DNA of 64,000 nucleotides from Pseudomonadota bacterium (GTDB lineage: Bacteria > Myxococcota_A > Polyangia > Haliangiales > Haliangiaceae), in the NCBI GenBank assembly GCA_022360315.1, contig JAKSDA010000614.1:1-64000 (forward strand), given 5' to 3'. The position numbers were made by a program, and so were the translations under genes. This document shows positions 35,439 through 45,140 of this stretch, piece after piece (position 1 is the first letter of the stretch; each line of letters opens with the position of its first letter). Under the pieces are notes generated by a model. It made no database searches, was not told where the DNA came from, and was given only the letters and a program-made list of their open reading frames with translations.

Positions 35439-36780
35439 TTTCCGCGCCTGCTCCGGCCCCGCCGGGTCGCTCTGCTGTTTGGCTGGCTTTTTGGCCCGCT
35501 CGAGGGTCGTCCTGTGCGCGGTCCACGCTGTCGTCTCGCAGCGCGCCGAGGATCATGCGAAGAGCCCAGTGAGCGGTCAGCCGGCGGATTCGCTGCCGGT
35601 CGCCAGGCCACTGCAGTCGCTTGGTAGCGCTGCCACGCGGGCCGACCACCGCTACCCATACCGTGCCCACCGGCTTTTCTGCAGTGCCTCCCTGAGGGCC
35701 GGCCACGCCACTCACGGCGACGGCGTAATCGACTCCGACACGGTCCCGCGCACCGCGGGCCATCTCGACCACGCAGGCCTCGCTGACCGCGCCATGCTCG
35801 ACCAATGTCGCCTCGGAAACGCCCAATTGCCTTTTCTTCTCTTCGTTGGAGTAGGTGACCGCACCGCCGAGATAGTAGGCCGACGATCCGGCGACCTCGG
35901 TAATGAGAGCCCCGATCATTCCGCCGGTGCACGATTCTGCTGTGGCCATAGTGGCACCGACATTCATCAGCGCCCGGCCGAGTGCGGCTGGCAAGCTGTC
36001 GTCGTCGGTGCCGTAGAGATCGGGGGTCAGGCGCTCGCGGATCTCGCTATCCAGCGATTCGAGGCGCTCCATGGCGGCGCTCTGGTCGCGGTCGCGGATG
36101 ACAAGCTTGACCAGGACTTCCGGAAACTTGGCTTGATAATGAATCGACGTGCCCGCGCTGTCGGCGCCCACGCCTTCGAGTCGAGTGGCGATATGCGACT
36201 CTCCGGCGCCAAAGGTCCGATAGATGCGCCGCGCGATGCGCTGCACTCGTTCCCCCCGGGACTCTCTGAGTGCGACCACCCGGTCTTTGACCGCGCTGGT
36301 GAAAATGGCCTTCAGCTCTCGGGGGACCCCGGGCATACACACGACAGGCGTACCGCTCATCGAGACTTCGAAACCGGGCGCCAAACCGACTGGATTGGCC
36401 AGCACAAAAGCTCCCTCGGGAACTTCTACCTGCCTGAGATTATTGGGGGTTAATCGAAATTTGGCGGCGGCAAAGCGCTCTTCCATGAGCTTTCTTGAAG
36501 GCTCGTGAATGACGGGCGCGACACCGAGCATCGCAGCGACCACGTCGACAGTCAGGTCGTCCTGTGTGGGCCCGAGCCCGCCAGATACCACTACCAGGTC
36601 GGCGCGTCCTGTGGCGTCGCGGAGCGCTCGTTCCATATCGGGCCGGTCGTCCCGGCAGCTAGACATCCAGGCGACAGTGACTTCAAGCTCCCACAGGGCC
36701 TGGGCCAGCCAGGAGGAGTTCGTGTCGACCACCTCGCCCCGACACAGTTCATCACCAATTGTAAGAATCTCTGCAAGCAC
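35431..36780 (-). CDS. cinA: CinA-family protein (MoaB/MogA-like plus nicotinamide-nucleotide deamidase domain)
   Basis: The 449-aa protein starts LAEILTIGDELCRGEVVDTN, the CinA N-domain related to molybdopterin-binding proteins, with SGGLGPTQDDLT. The C-terminal domain has AESCTGGMIGALITEVAGSS and VSGVAGPQGGT, the PncC deamidase signature. It recycles NMN and repairs related metabolites. It starts at GTG 36780 and leads the cinA-thpR-recA operon, an arrangement also known from other bacteria (cinA-recA). The last ~25 residues are a low-complexity tail. Confidence 0.93.
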   Translation of the reverse strand: MLAEILTIGDELCRGEVVDTNSSWLAQALWELEVTVAWMSSCRDDRPDMERALRDATGRADLVVVSGGLGPTQDDLTVDVVAAMLGVAPVIHEPSRKLMEERFAAAKFRLTPNNLRQVEVPEGAFVLANPVGLAPGFEVSMSGTPVVCMPGVPRELKAIFTSAVKDRVVALRESRGERVQRIARRIYRTFGAGESHIATRLEGVGADSAGTSIHYQAKFPEVLVKLVIRDRDQSAAMERLESLDSEIRERLTPDLYGTDDDSLPAALGRALMNVGATMATAESCTGGMIGALITEVAGSSAYYLGGAVTYSNEEKKRQLGVSEATLVEHGAVSEACVVEMARGARDRVGVDYAVAVSGVAGPQGGTAEKPVGTVWVAVVGPRGSATKRLQWPGDRQRIRRLTAHWALRMILGALRDDSVDRAQDDPRAGQKASQTAERPGGAGAGAENE

Positions 36781-36818
36781 AGTCGTGATGGTACACGCAC
36801 ATGCCGTCCCGCAAAACG

Positions 36819-36848
36819 TTGACGCGCCCTTTGACCCTCACCTATCAT
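36819..36848 (+). promoter_or_regulatory. Promoter of the PP2C phosphatase gene
   Basis: TTGACG (36819-36824), 18-bp spacer, TATCAT (36843-36848). The inferred start is about 36855, leaving a leader of about 75 nt before ATG 36930. It faces away from cinA. Confidence 0.6.
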
Positions 36849-36929
36849 CCCGCAGCTATTGTAGTTTGACCTCGCCGAGGTGAATTGCGGATCGAGAAAC
36901 AGGGCACAGGACCAGAACATACCGTGTCG

Positions 36930-37697
<768 letters not shown>

Positions 37698-37743
37698 ACG
37701 GCCGATCGCCGCGCCGGTTTCAATGTAATCTCTGCCCAATCAT

Positions 37744-38253
37744 ATGCCAATCTATCGTGTCGACAGTCAACGTTCCGGTATCGTCGTGCGGGCGAGATCG
37801 AGCATTCACGATACCAATACGACCTGGGACACGCTGTCGGGGCGTGTCGAAGCCGATCCGGCCACATTGGATAGCGCCGGCGCCACCGCATCGCTGGTTG
37901 TGGACATGACCTCGTACGATGCCGGCGATTGGCTCAAAAACCGCAAGCTGAAAAAAGACCTCGACCTGGCTCGCCACCCGATTGCGACGTTTGACGTCAC
38001 TGCGCTGCGCGACGTCCGGCAAAAGGACCGGGGTCAGTTCTCGGCCACCGCCGATGGCGTGCTGCGCTGGCGCGATCGCGAACTGTCTCTAACCGTCACC
38101 GGGCAGGGAATTATCGACAATACGCGCATCGAGGCCACCGGATCATTCGATATGGATATACGCGAGCTCGGTGTCCAGCCGCCGCGTTTTTTGATGTTCA
38201 AGGTCGCCAACGAGGTGACCGTCGAGGTCACCCTGCACGCGCGTGCAGAATAG
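37744..38253 (+). CDS. YceI-family lipid-binding protein
   Basis: The 169-aa product matches the YceI lipocalin-like fold: MPIYRVDSQRSGIVVRARSS at the start, SYDAGDWLKNRKLKKDLD, and the C-terminal FDMDIRELGVQPPRFLMFKV. YceI proteins bind polyisoprenoids. This copy has no signal peptide and so is predicted cytoplasmic, unlike the periplasmic E. coli protein. It lies 46 bp after the PP2C gene. Confidence 0.85.
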   Translation: MPIYRVDSQRSGIVVRARSSIHDTNTTWDTLSGRVEADPATLDSAGATASLVVDMTSYDAGDWLKNRKLKKDLDLARHPIATFDVTALRDVRQKDRGQFSATADGVLRWRDRELSLTVTGQGIIDNTRIEATGSFDMDIRELGVQPPRFLMFKVANEVTVEVTLHARAE

Positions 38254-38255
38254 CC

Positions 38256-38780
38256 CTACGGTGTCGAACCGCGAATGGCGGCAATGCGCTGCTTGTCGTC
38301 CGCCTTGACCGCTGTGACTTGACAGCGGGCCGGGCTCGATTCCTCGGCGGCGACAAATATCAACTTCTGCGCCCAATACGCGCGTTTTTGGCCCACGTTG
38401 CTAGCTTTGCCCAGCTTGTCTTCCAGCCACGAGGCGAGACTGTCGAAACGACAACCGGGAATGGTGAGGGTGATCTCGGCGACCGTGGACTGGAGAGTTT
38501 TGCCGTCGAAGTCGATCTGGACGTCGGGGACGCGTCCGGCGATCGACGTGGCCGGCCGGATGAAACACCGCTCTGTCGAGGTCTGCGGGTTTGTATAGCA
38601 ACGCAGCGCCTTGCCCGAGACCACCGCAAGTGTGGTGGCACCTAGTTCAAAGCCAGCCAGTCCGTTGATGAGCGGTTTGGCCCGCTCGCAACCGGCAAGC
38701 CAGGCAAATGCGAGGGAGATGCCGAGCGCAGCAAGCGCGGCGAGGCGTCGGGGTTGGTTTCCAGTTGGGCGTCTCTGCAC
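38256..38780 (-). CDS. Small lipoprotein of unknown function
   Basis: GTG 38780, with AGGAG eight bases upstream, gives 174 aa with a lipobox (FAWLAGC). The mature part has four to five cysteines (RCYTNPQTSTERC, IPGCRF, ARCQV), enough for two disulfide bonds, and no recognised domain. It is convergent with the YceI gene, two bases from its stop. Confidence 0.65.
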   Translation of the reverse strand: MQRRPTGNQPRRLAALAALGISLAFAWLAGCERAKPLINGLAGFELGATTLAVVSGKALRCYTNPQTSTERCFIRPATSIAGRVPDVQIDFDGKTLQSTVAEITLTIPGCRFDSLASWLEDKLGKASNVGQKRAYWAQKLIFVAAEESSPARCQVTAVKADDKQRIAAIRGSTP

Positions 38781-39221
38781 AGTCTGTGCTCCTGATCGTG
38801 ATGCTCGAACAATCCAGACACCGGCCGCTCCACACTGTTTCCCCGTCCTGGCCAATACTTTTCCAGTGGGGCCGTTCCTCGATATTGCGAACCTACGTTT
38901 TGCTCATCGACAGACCCGGCCTACTGCCGAGTTCCAGCAAGGGGGCTCCATAGGTTGACTTACATTAACCTACATAAGTGGTGCAGTAAGGTATTTCCCA
39001 TCAAAAACCTATAGTTTTCAAGCGTTTATGAGTAATAGAGCATACGGCAAAGTATGGCAAACGCGTTATACTTAGTAACTGTTCAAATGAGATAGCAAGA
39101 GCGCCGAGACGAACTGGTCGGAGCAATAGAACTCGACATCTAACAAAAATTTCACGATTCACTCACGGCTGGCTCACGTGCGCTGCGTTACTCCTTTTGA
39201 AAAAGACCAAAGGAGTCTTCC
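38781..39221. other. Intergenic region with AT-rich stretch
   Basis: About 440 bp without a supportable gene. The part from 38950 to 39130 is unusually AT-rich for this genome and contains AGGTT-10 nt-AACCT (38953-38972) and two GGCAAA units ten bases apart. It probably carries the promoter of the metallophosphatase gene, but no convincing -35/-10 pair was fixed. The last 30 bp form the hairpin at 39190-39216. Confidence 0.4.
39190..39216 (+). promoter_or_regulatory. Hairpin over the ribosome-binding site of the metallophosphatase gene
   Basis: ACTCCTTT (39190-39197) is exactly complementary to AAAGGAGT (39209-39216), which is the Shine-Dalgarno of the gene starting at 39222; the loop is 11 nt. 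Folding would hide the SD, so translation may be switched by temperature, protein or antisense pairing. Confidence 0.6.
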
Positions 39222-40457
39222 ATGACACTTCACGCGCAGACGTTATTGGGAATCACTGGAGCACTGAGCCTGTTTGCCTGTGTCCCAAACGAGCTCGGCC
39301 ACATCAGAGCCAAGAAGACCGGCGACATGGTGGCGGGTCCGGCGCCCCGTGCCGAATTCGATCACGAGCTCGAAGACGCCTGCGGAGATGGTGGCCCGAC
39401 CATTGCGGGTGATAATCGAATTGTGCGCGCCCCGTATTTGCAGCAAGTTACCGAGCGCTCGGCTCGTATCTTGTGGACTGTCAACCAGCTCGCGCGTCCC
39501 CATGTTGCAGTGACCCCGGCTGCTGGCGGCGAACCGATTCAGACGGTGACGACGGTCGACGGATCTGCGGCGCGAGGAGCTACCGATCAGCTCATCGCTC
39601 GTATCGAGGGCCTCGAGCCGGCGACGATCTACTGTTACGAAATTCGCGATGAGAGCGGATTACTCTACACCTCGACCGGTTTCAGAACGGCTCCGGCCAT
39701 TGGAGGTGACGCTCCGGTTCGATTTACTGCCTTTGCCGACCTGGGCAAGCAGACCACCGATCAGTTTGCGGTTTCCGATCAGCTCAACACGGTCAGCTAT
39801 GATTTTGCACTGGTGCCCGGAGACATAGCGTACGGCTCGGGCACCATGGAGGCATTCGAACTCTACTATTTCGATGTCTACGCCGACAAATTGGATAAGA
39901 TTCCATTTTACCCGGCAGTGGGCAACCACGACTATCGCACCGATCGTGCCGGACCGTTCCGTCAGGTCTATTCCCTGCCAGAGAATGGCTCCAACGAGCT
40001 CTATTATTCGTTTGATTGGGGCAACGTCCATATCGCGGTCATCGACACCGAGAACATCGACGACGCCCAGGTGAGCTGGCTCGACGCTGATCTCGCTGCC
40101 ACGCGACAACCGTGGAAAGTGGTAATGGGTCACCATCCGCCGTATTCATCGGGTTACCACGGCGACGACCTGGAAGTACGGAGGAAATTTTCGCCCATTT
40201 TTGCCAGCCGCGGTGTTCAGCTGGCGCTATTTGGCCACGAGCACAACTACGAACGCACCAAAGACCTCGATGGCACGACCTATATCGTGACCGGCGGTGG
40301 CGGTGTCGGCACTCGTCCGGTTGGCACTTCGACGTACACCGATTTTTCCGAGCAGGTCGCTCACTTCACGTATGTCGAGGTTGCGGGCAACACGCTCACT
40401 TTGTGGGCTGTCGATGCCAGCGGCCAGACGTTCGATACCGCGGTGCTTCGCCTGTAA
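39222..40457 (+). CDS. Secreted metallophosphatase (purple-acid-phosphatase-like lipoprotein)
   Basis: The 411-aa protein has a lipobox (ALSLFAC), a fibronectin-like N-domain (RIVRAPYLQQVTERSARILW) typical of purple acid phosphatases, and the calcineurin-like dinuclear metal motifs: FTAFADLG, VPGDIAYG, PAVGNHDY, MGHHPPY and FGHEHNYER. It hydrolyses phosphate monoesters at the surface. The usual GDxG at the first motif is ADLG, so one glycine changes but the metal Asp remains. AAAGGAG sits inside a hairpin just upstream. A C-terminal histidine-kinase fragment follows directly. Confidence 0.88.
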   Translation: MTLHAQTLLGITGALSLFACVPNELGHIRAKKTGDMVAGPAPRAEFDHELEDACGDGGPTIAGDNRIVRAPYLQQVTERSARILWTVNQLARPHVAVTPAAGGEPIQTVTTVDGSAARGATDQLIARIEGLEPATIYCYEIRDESGLLYTSTGFRTAPAIGGDAPVRFTAFADLGKQTTDQFAVSDQLNTVSYDFALVPGDIAYGSGTMEAFELYYFDVYADKLDKIPFYPAVGNHDYRTDRAGPFRQVYSLPENGSNELYYSFDWGNVHIAVIDTENIDDAQVSWLDADLAATRQPWKVVMGHHPPYSSGYHGDDLEVRRKFSPIFASRGVQLALFGHEHNYERTKDLDGTTYIVTGGGGVGTRPVGTSTYTDFSEQVAHFTYVEVAGNTLTLWAVDASGQTFDTAVLRL

Positions 40458-40458
40458 C

Positions 40459-40707
40459 GGCCTCTTTTCTGCCATTGTCGGGCGATTGACCGCGGTGGAT
40501 CATCATTCGCTCGCGGTCATCGACTCCGGCGCTGGCATGGGGCCTGAATCGGTCGACGCCTGCACCCAGTCGTACTGGCGCGGTGTCAGCAGCGAAGGCC
40601 ACGGAATCGGCCTGTCGATCGTGCGTTCACTCAGCGAACGGTTCGGCTGGCGTTTGCGGATCGACAGCCGGGTGGGGGTGGGAACCAGCGCCCATCTGTA
40701 CTTTTGA
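40459..40707 (+). pseudogene. C-terminal fragment of a histidine kinase (HATPase end)
   Basis: The frame encodes only the end of an HATPase domain: VIDSGAGMGPESV (G1 box), GHGIGLSIVRSLSERFGWRL (G2 box) and a final GVGTSAHLYF. It starts right after the phosphatase stop, has no HisKA domain and no start codon of its own nearby. It is a truncated remnant. Confidence 0.7.
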
Positions 40708-40761
40708 CCGGGTCGATCGAGTTTTTTGTCTGGCCAGCGTGCCGGCGTGTATACAGATGGC

Positions 40762-41259
40762 ATGTCCAAGCCGAAACTACTGTGGCGCGCCCACGAGATC
40801 GTCGAAAACCCGTTTCAGTTCTCCCACCCGTTTGACGACCAGGCCGAGGTCTGTATGTTTGGCCTGTCACGCCTGGCCGGGCTCAAACGTGCCGGAGTTT
40901 CCCTGTCCAAAGTAGCCCCGGGCAAGGTGTCGTTTCCGCTTCACCGCCATCATGGGGAAGAGGAGTGGATCTACATCCTTTCCGGCAACGGCGAGCTGAC
41001 CCTCGACGATGAGGTCTCGCCGGTCGGCCCCGGTGACTTCGCCGCGTTTCCAGCGGGTGGCCCGGCCCACCAGCTGCGCAACTCGTCGTCGGAAGAGCTC
41101 GTCTATCTCATGGGCGGCGAATCGATGAGCGTCGAGGTCGCCGACTTCCCGGAGCAGAATCTCCGCATGGCCCGCATCGGCGACCCGTTCAATCCCGAAA
41201 TTGCCCCGCTCGACAGTTTCAAGCGGATGAGCTTTTCCGGCAACAGCAGTGAGGACTGA
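40762..41259 (+). CDS. Cupin-domain protein
   Basis: The 165-aa product holds a single cupin: FPLHRHHGEEEWIYILSGNG gives two metal histidines and a glutamate, GPGDFAAFPAGGPAHQLRN gives the third histidine. Such proteins bind a divalent metal and act as dioxygenases, isomerases or sensors; the exact reaction is unknown. It has no signal peptide. Convergent with the pilW-like gene. Confidence 0.85.
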   Translation: MSKPKLLWRAHEIVENPFQFSHPFDDQAEVCMFGLSRLAGLKRAGVSLSKVAPGKVSFPLHRHHGEEEWIYILSGNGELTLDDEVSPVGPGDFAAFPAGGPAHQLRNSSSEELVYLMGGESMSVEVADFPEQNLRMARIGDPFNPEIAPLDSFKRMSFSGNSSED

Positions 41260-41356
41260 TTCAGTTCACTCCGGATGACATCGGCCATCGGCCATTGGAT
41301 GTGGCGAAACCTGGACCGCTTGCCGTCGTGGCCATATACAGGCCTATTTTGCCGGC

Positions 41357-42445
41357 TCACGGCGAGCCGGTGAGATTGCGCAGTTCTATCGTTGCCGACA
41401 GGACGCGGCGGCGATAACCGTCCGGGGCTTCAGCGATCGCTCGATCTTCCACCGCGGGACGAATCCCGGTGGCTGCCTTGTTGGCCGGCTCGACCGACCG
41501 CGCGACCACTGTTACGCGATATGCTCGGGGTGGCTGCTCGGACATCTGTGGTAGGTCGCTATCGCCAGTTGCGTTGTAAAACCATTCATCGTCTCGGTTG
41601 CCCTGGTCGTCGACAACACCGTCCCGGTCGAGATCGACGCCGATGGCCACTTGCAGATCTTCCAGCCCGCGGGCGAGTGGCTCGGCGGGCTCATCGCCCT
41701 CGCTATCCGGATCCATCATCAGGGTCGGCACTCCGCCGACCTGGTCAGAATCGTCGATGAAGAATCGGCTGATCTGGGCCCGCACAACCACGCTGCCCGG
41801 CGGGTAGCCTCCGTCTGGAAATTCGACCCCGCGGCACAATCGCGATGGTTTTTTCGAGATCAGATACCACCCGTCGCGCCGCTCCTTCACATCGAGGATC
41901 GGGATCAAATGGCCGCGTTTCAGGTTGGACACGACCGCGTAGTCGCCGGCCTGAAACTCACTGCCGTCGACGACGATCAAGGAACGCGTCTTAACATCAT
42001 AGGTCTGGCGCAGCGACGAGATGATTCCGCCGATCGGATACACAACCTCGATCTCGTCGGGCCCGTCGCTGCGATTCAGCACGCGCAATCCGCCCGCATC
42101 GGAGCATCCGATCAGGTCGTCGATATCGCCATTGGGCACGGCGGGACTGGCACTGCGAATGGCCTTGCTCAAAAACGCCATGGAACTGCGCGCCGTGCGC
42201 TCCAGCTTCACCATATCGCGATGCTCTCGGTATCCGTTCATGATACTCATGCCCAGAGAAAACGTCGCCGAGATCGCGATGCTCGCGATGACGAGCGAGA
42301 TCATGAGCTCGATGAGCGTGACGCCAGCCTCGGAAAGCCTCTGCGTTTTCGAGCTGAATGGGCGACCGGCATGGGCCAAACTGCCGGCCTCGACAGCCGC
42401 AACAGCACGCCTGGTTCGAAAGGACTGTCCGGTTACAACACTCAC
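41357..42445 (-). CDS. PilW-like minor pseudopilin
   Basis: The GTG at 42443-42445 overlaps the stop of the upstream gene (GTGA) and gives 362 aa. A long leader precedes the prepilin peptidase site EAG/VTLIELMISLVI, followed by a hydrophobic helix and a large C-terminal globular part rich in Asp (DLDRDGVVDDQGNRDDE resembles a calcium loop). PilW-like proteins prime type IV pili or type II pseudopili assembly. It is the last gene of the fimT-pilV-pilW set. Confidence 0.85.
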   Translation of the reverse strand: MSVVTGQSFRTRRAVAAVEAGSLAHAGRPFSSKTQRLSEAGVTLIELMISLVIASIAISATFSLGMSIMNGYREHRDMVKLERTARSSMAFLSKAIRSASPAVPNGDIDDLIGCSDAGGLRVLNRSDGPDEIEVVYPIGGIISSLRQTYDVKTRSLIVVDGSEFQAGDYAVVSNLKRGHLIPILDVKERRDGWYLISKKPSRLCRGVEFPDGGYPPGSVVVRAQISRFFIDDSDQVGGVPTLMMDPDSEGDEPAEPLARGLEDLQVAIGVDLDRDGVVDDQGNRDDEWFYNATGDSDLPQMSEQPPRAYRVTVVARSVEPANKAATGIRPAVEDRAIAEAPDGYRRRVLSATIELRNLTGSP

Positions 42446-42861
42446 AGTGTCCTCTCGGTCGTGAATACCAGAGCGTGGGGTTCGTCGCCTCGTTCGACCC
42501 AGCTGACCGTTAACGTGAGCAATGCTCTGTCGCCGTTCCATGCGATCGTCCAGGTGCGGGTAAAAATACCGTCGGGCTCGGGGCGCCCGCGGGCATTGAC
42601 CCGTTCGCTGTTGTCTTCGATCTCGTCGAGCGGAATGGTGCGAAACGACTCCATCTTGTCCTCGCCCAGCACCGCTGCTTCGAGCGCGTGGCGCGAATAT
42701 GAAGTGGCGCGGAACGCGGTGAGCTGGACCGAGAGGATACCGCTCACACCGATGATCGCGACGGTCATGGCGATGAGCAACTCGGACATGGTGAAGCCGC
42801 CCTGGCTGTAGTGGGGATTGTCGGAAGGGTGCAGGTTCGCGTCAGTTACTCGTCGGTTCAC
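42442..42861 (-). CDS. PilV-like minor pseudopilin
   Basis: The 139-aa product has the cleavage site QGG/FTMSELLIAMTVAIIG followed by one hydrophobic N-helix and a small C-domain. The position after the cleaved glycine is Phe, and the usual Glu5 is in FTMSE. GTG 42861 overlaps the preceding gene's stop by four bases. It is the middle gene of the operon. Confidence 0.85.
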   Translation of the reverse strand: MNRRVTDANLHPSDNPHYSQGGFTMSELLIAMTVAIIGVSGILSVQLTAFRATSYSRHALEAAVLGEDKMESFRTIPLDEIEDNSERVNARGRPEPDGIFTRTWTIAWNGDRALLTLTVSWVERGDEPHALVFTTERTL

Positions 42862-43427
42862 CAGCTATCCAATACGTAGGCAGTTCCAGTAGCGCGATAG
42901 ACAATGACACGCGAATGGCGTGCATTGTGAGGATCGGAGATAAACACTGTTGCTGCAGTGCCGGATCCGTCGGGGCCAAAATCGATCTCTGCTGGAAGCC
43001 CCGCGCCGGGCAGGGGATCGCTGCGCCCTGTCGTGATCAGTGCGCGATTGTCGGCGGCCACCACGGTGATGTCGCGCGGGACGTCGAGGCGCTGGATCAA
43101 GCGCCACTCATCGGGCTGGCCCATACCCTCCGTCGCCGCCTGCCAGTGGGTGAGCTCGGTGGCGGTGATTTCCAGGTGCTGCCACCGCCGTGTGGCCACT
43201 GCGCGTTCCCGGGCCAAATCGCACACCGCGGCGATCTGTTCTGCGTAGGCCTTGACGCTCTGGCCGTACTCGGAGCGGCTGACACTGATCGTGGCGACCG
43301 CGGCCAAAACCCCGACAATACCAACTGTCACCATCAGCTCGAGCAGCGTGACGCCGTGCTCGTGTCGCCGACAAGGACGCAATATCGTCGGGCGGGAGAT
43401 CAGTTGAGATGTCGCGAATTCTGGCAT
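42858..43427 (-). CDS. GspH/FimT-type minor pseudopilin
   Basis: The 189-aa product starts MPEFATSQLISRP and has a prepilin site (HEHG/VTLLELMVTVGIVGVLA) and the GspH domain (AVATRRWQHLEIT, DFGPDGSGTAATV). It is the first gene of the operon. Its first ~92 bp are duplicated just upstream (43433-43524). No pilus motor or major pilin gene is nearby, so the cluster supplies parts to a system elsewhere. Confidence 0.85.
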   Translation of the reverse strand: MPEFATSQLISRPTILRPCRRHEHGVTLLELMVTVGIVGVLAAVATISVSRSEYGQSVKAYAEQIAAVCDLARERAVATRRWQHLEITATELTHWQAATEGMGQPDEWRLIQRLDVPRDITVVAADNRALITTGRSDPLPGAGLPAEIDFGPDGSGTAATVFISDPHNARHSRVIVYRATGTAYVLDSW

Positions 43428-43432
43428 CGAGT

Positions 43433-43524
43433 GAGCAGCGTGACGACGCGCTCGAAACGTAGGTCAGCGCGCAGTATCGGGCGGGGGAGCAAGCGGGATG
43501 TCGCGGGGGCTGGCATCGAATGGC
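43433..43524 (-). repeat. Tandem duplicate of the fimT 5' end
   Basis: Positions 43433-43524 repeat 43341-43432 with about 70 percent identity and a period of 92 bp. Read on the minus strand the extra copy encodes MPAPATS..., matching MPEFATS... of FimT, through to a VVTLL segment that then loses frame. It is a decayed leader-peptide duplication. Confidence 0.6.
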
Positions 43525-43572
43525 GCCACGTCGGGCGTGCTCCGGAAAGATTCGGATCGTTGCTCGCAACAT

Positions 43573-43585
43573 TGACACAGTGTCA
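43573..43585. promoter_or_regulatory. Palindrome TGACAC-A-GTGTCA
   Basis: A perfect 6+1+6 palindrome lies upstream of fimT and downstream of trkH. It has the shape of an operator for a dimeric regulator (fits TetR or FNR/Crp-like spacing loosely); the binding protein is unknown. Confidence 0.4.
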
Positions 43586-43664
43586 CATCGAGAAGTCGCC
43601 CCCACGCCGAAGGGGTTGAAATCCGCGCGATCGGTGACAGCGAATCGGTGACGGAGCGCAGTTT

Positions 43665-45140
43665 CTAGCCGCGGCGCCAGAAGTGGCTGGTGAACAGGAC
43701 CAGGACCGGGTAGATCTCGAGCCGGCCGAGCAGCATGCCAAAAGACAAAAGATAGAGCCCCGCGTCGGGCACACCGGAAAAGTTCTGGCTGGCGCCGACT
43801 GTGCCCAGACCGGGGCCGATCGAGCTCACCGCGCTGATCGAGGCCGTGGCCCCGCTGACAATGTCGAGACCGAGTGCGGTCAAGAACAGTCCACCGATAA
43901 AAAATGCGGCAAAGTAGAGCAAATAGTAGCCGAGAACGGCCTCGGTGGTCTCGGGTGGCACATCGTGATCGCCGATTTGCAGGGTCTGGACCAGACGCGG
44001 CCGGATGAGGAGTCGGAGCTGGATGAGCGCGTGCTTGGCCACGACGTAGAGACGTACCACCTTGGTCCCCCCGGCGGTCGACCCAGCACAGCCGCCGATG
44101 AGCATGAGAAAAACCAGACACAGCTGGGAAAACGCCGGCCAGCTCTCTGACGCGGCCGTGCCATAGCCAGTGGTCGTGATGATCGAGACGGTCTGGAAAC
44201 TGCCATAACGCAGCGACGAGCCCAGGCTGTCATACGTCCCCTCGAAGTATAGATTCACCGAGATGAACAGACACGCCGCCAGGGTGATGAGGGTGTAGAG
44301 GCGAGCCTCGGGTGACTGCCACAGCTTATTGGGCAAACGGCCGGCACGGATGTCATTGATCGAGCGAAACAGGAGGGTGAAGCTCAGACCGGACAGAAAC
44401 ATGAACACGATGATCACGATCTCGATGTACAGACTGTCAAAACCGGCAATCGAGGCATTCTTGGTCGAAAATCCGGCAGTCGCGATGGTGGTCATGGCGT
44501 GGCTGATCGCGTCGAAAAGCGACATGCCGCCCAGCAGCAAAAAAACCACCTCGATTGCGGTGATCGCGACATAGAGGCCCCACAAGCGGCGCGCTGTGGC
44601 GGCAATGCGCGGAGCCAGTTTTTCCGACTCGATGCCAGTGGCCTCGGCAGCAAAGAGCTGCATACCACCGACGGCGAGTTCGGGCAGAATGGCCACGGAC
44701 AGGACAATGATGCCCATGCCGCCGATCCATTGCGAGAATGAACGCATACACAGCACCGACCTGGGCAGTCCCTCGATGTCGTCGACCACCGATGCACCAG
44801 TGGTGGTAAAGCCGGACATCGATTCGAAAAAGGCCTCGGCAAAACCGACAAATGCACCGGTCAGATAAAACGCCACCGCGTTGAAACAGACCAGGATCAC
44901 CCAGCCCAGTATCACCACCACAAATCCCTCGCGCCGGTGCAGAGAATCGGTGGACGCACACCTGGCTGCCGGCCGACGGGCAAAAAACTCGGCCGCGCCA
45001 GCAGCCAAAACGGCCGGAACCGCAAACGCCCACCACGACGACTCGCCGTACCCGATGCCCACGAGCATGGGCACGACGAGCGCGACAACGGTGAACCACA
45101 GCATCCGGCTCACAATTCGCTGGATAACGCCGGTACGCAT
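43665..45140 (-). CDS. trkH: Potassium uptake protein TrkH
   Basis: The 491-aa membrane protein has about ten hydrophobic segments and four pore-loop repeats with the signature SGFTTTGAS (first), and the later loops ATAGFST, TTTGYGTA and SIGPGLGTVG. It is the channel subunit of K+ uptake, gated by TrkA. Its ATG overlaps the trkA stop (ATGA), so the two are coupled. Length and motifs are normal. Confidence 0.95.
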   Translation of the reverse strand: MRTGVIQRIVSRMLWFTVVALVVPMLVGIGYGESSWWAFAVPAVLAAGAAEFFARRPAARCASTDSLHRREGFVVVILGWVILVCFNAVAFYLTGAFVGFAEAFFESMSGFTTTGASVVDDIEGLPRSVLCMRSFSQWIGGMGIIVLSVAILPELAVGGMQLFAAEATGIESEKLAPRIAATARRLWGLYVAITAIEVVFLLLGGMSLFDAISHAMTTIATAGFSTKNASIAGFDSLYIEIVIIVFMFLSGLSFTLLFRSINDIRAGRLPNKLWQSPEARLYTLITLAACLFISVNLYFEGTYDSLGSSLRYGSFQTVSIITTTGYGTAASESWPAFSQLCLVFLMLIGGCAGSTAGGTKVVRLYVVAKHALIQLRLLIRPRLVQTLQIGDHDVPPETTEAVLGYYLLYFAAFFIGGLFLTALGLDIVSGATASISAVSSIGPGLGTVGASQNFSGVPDAGLYLLSFGMLLGRLEIYPVLVLFTSHFWRRG

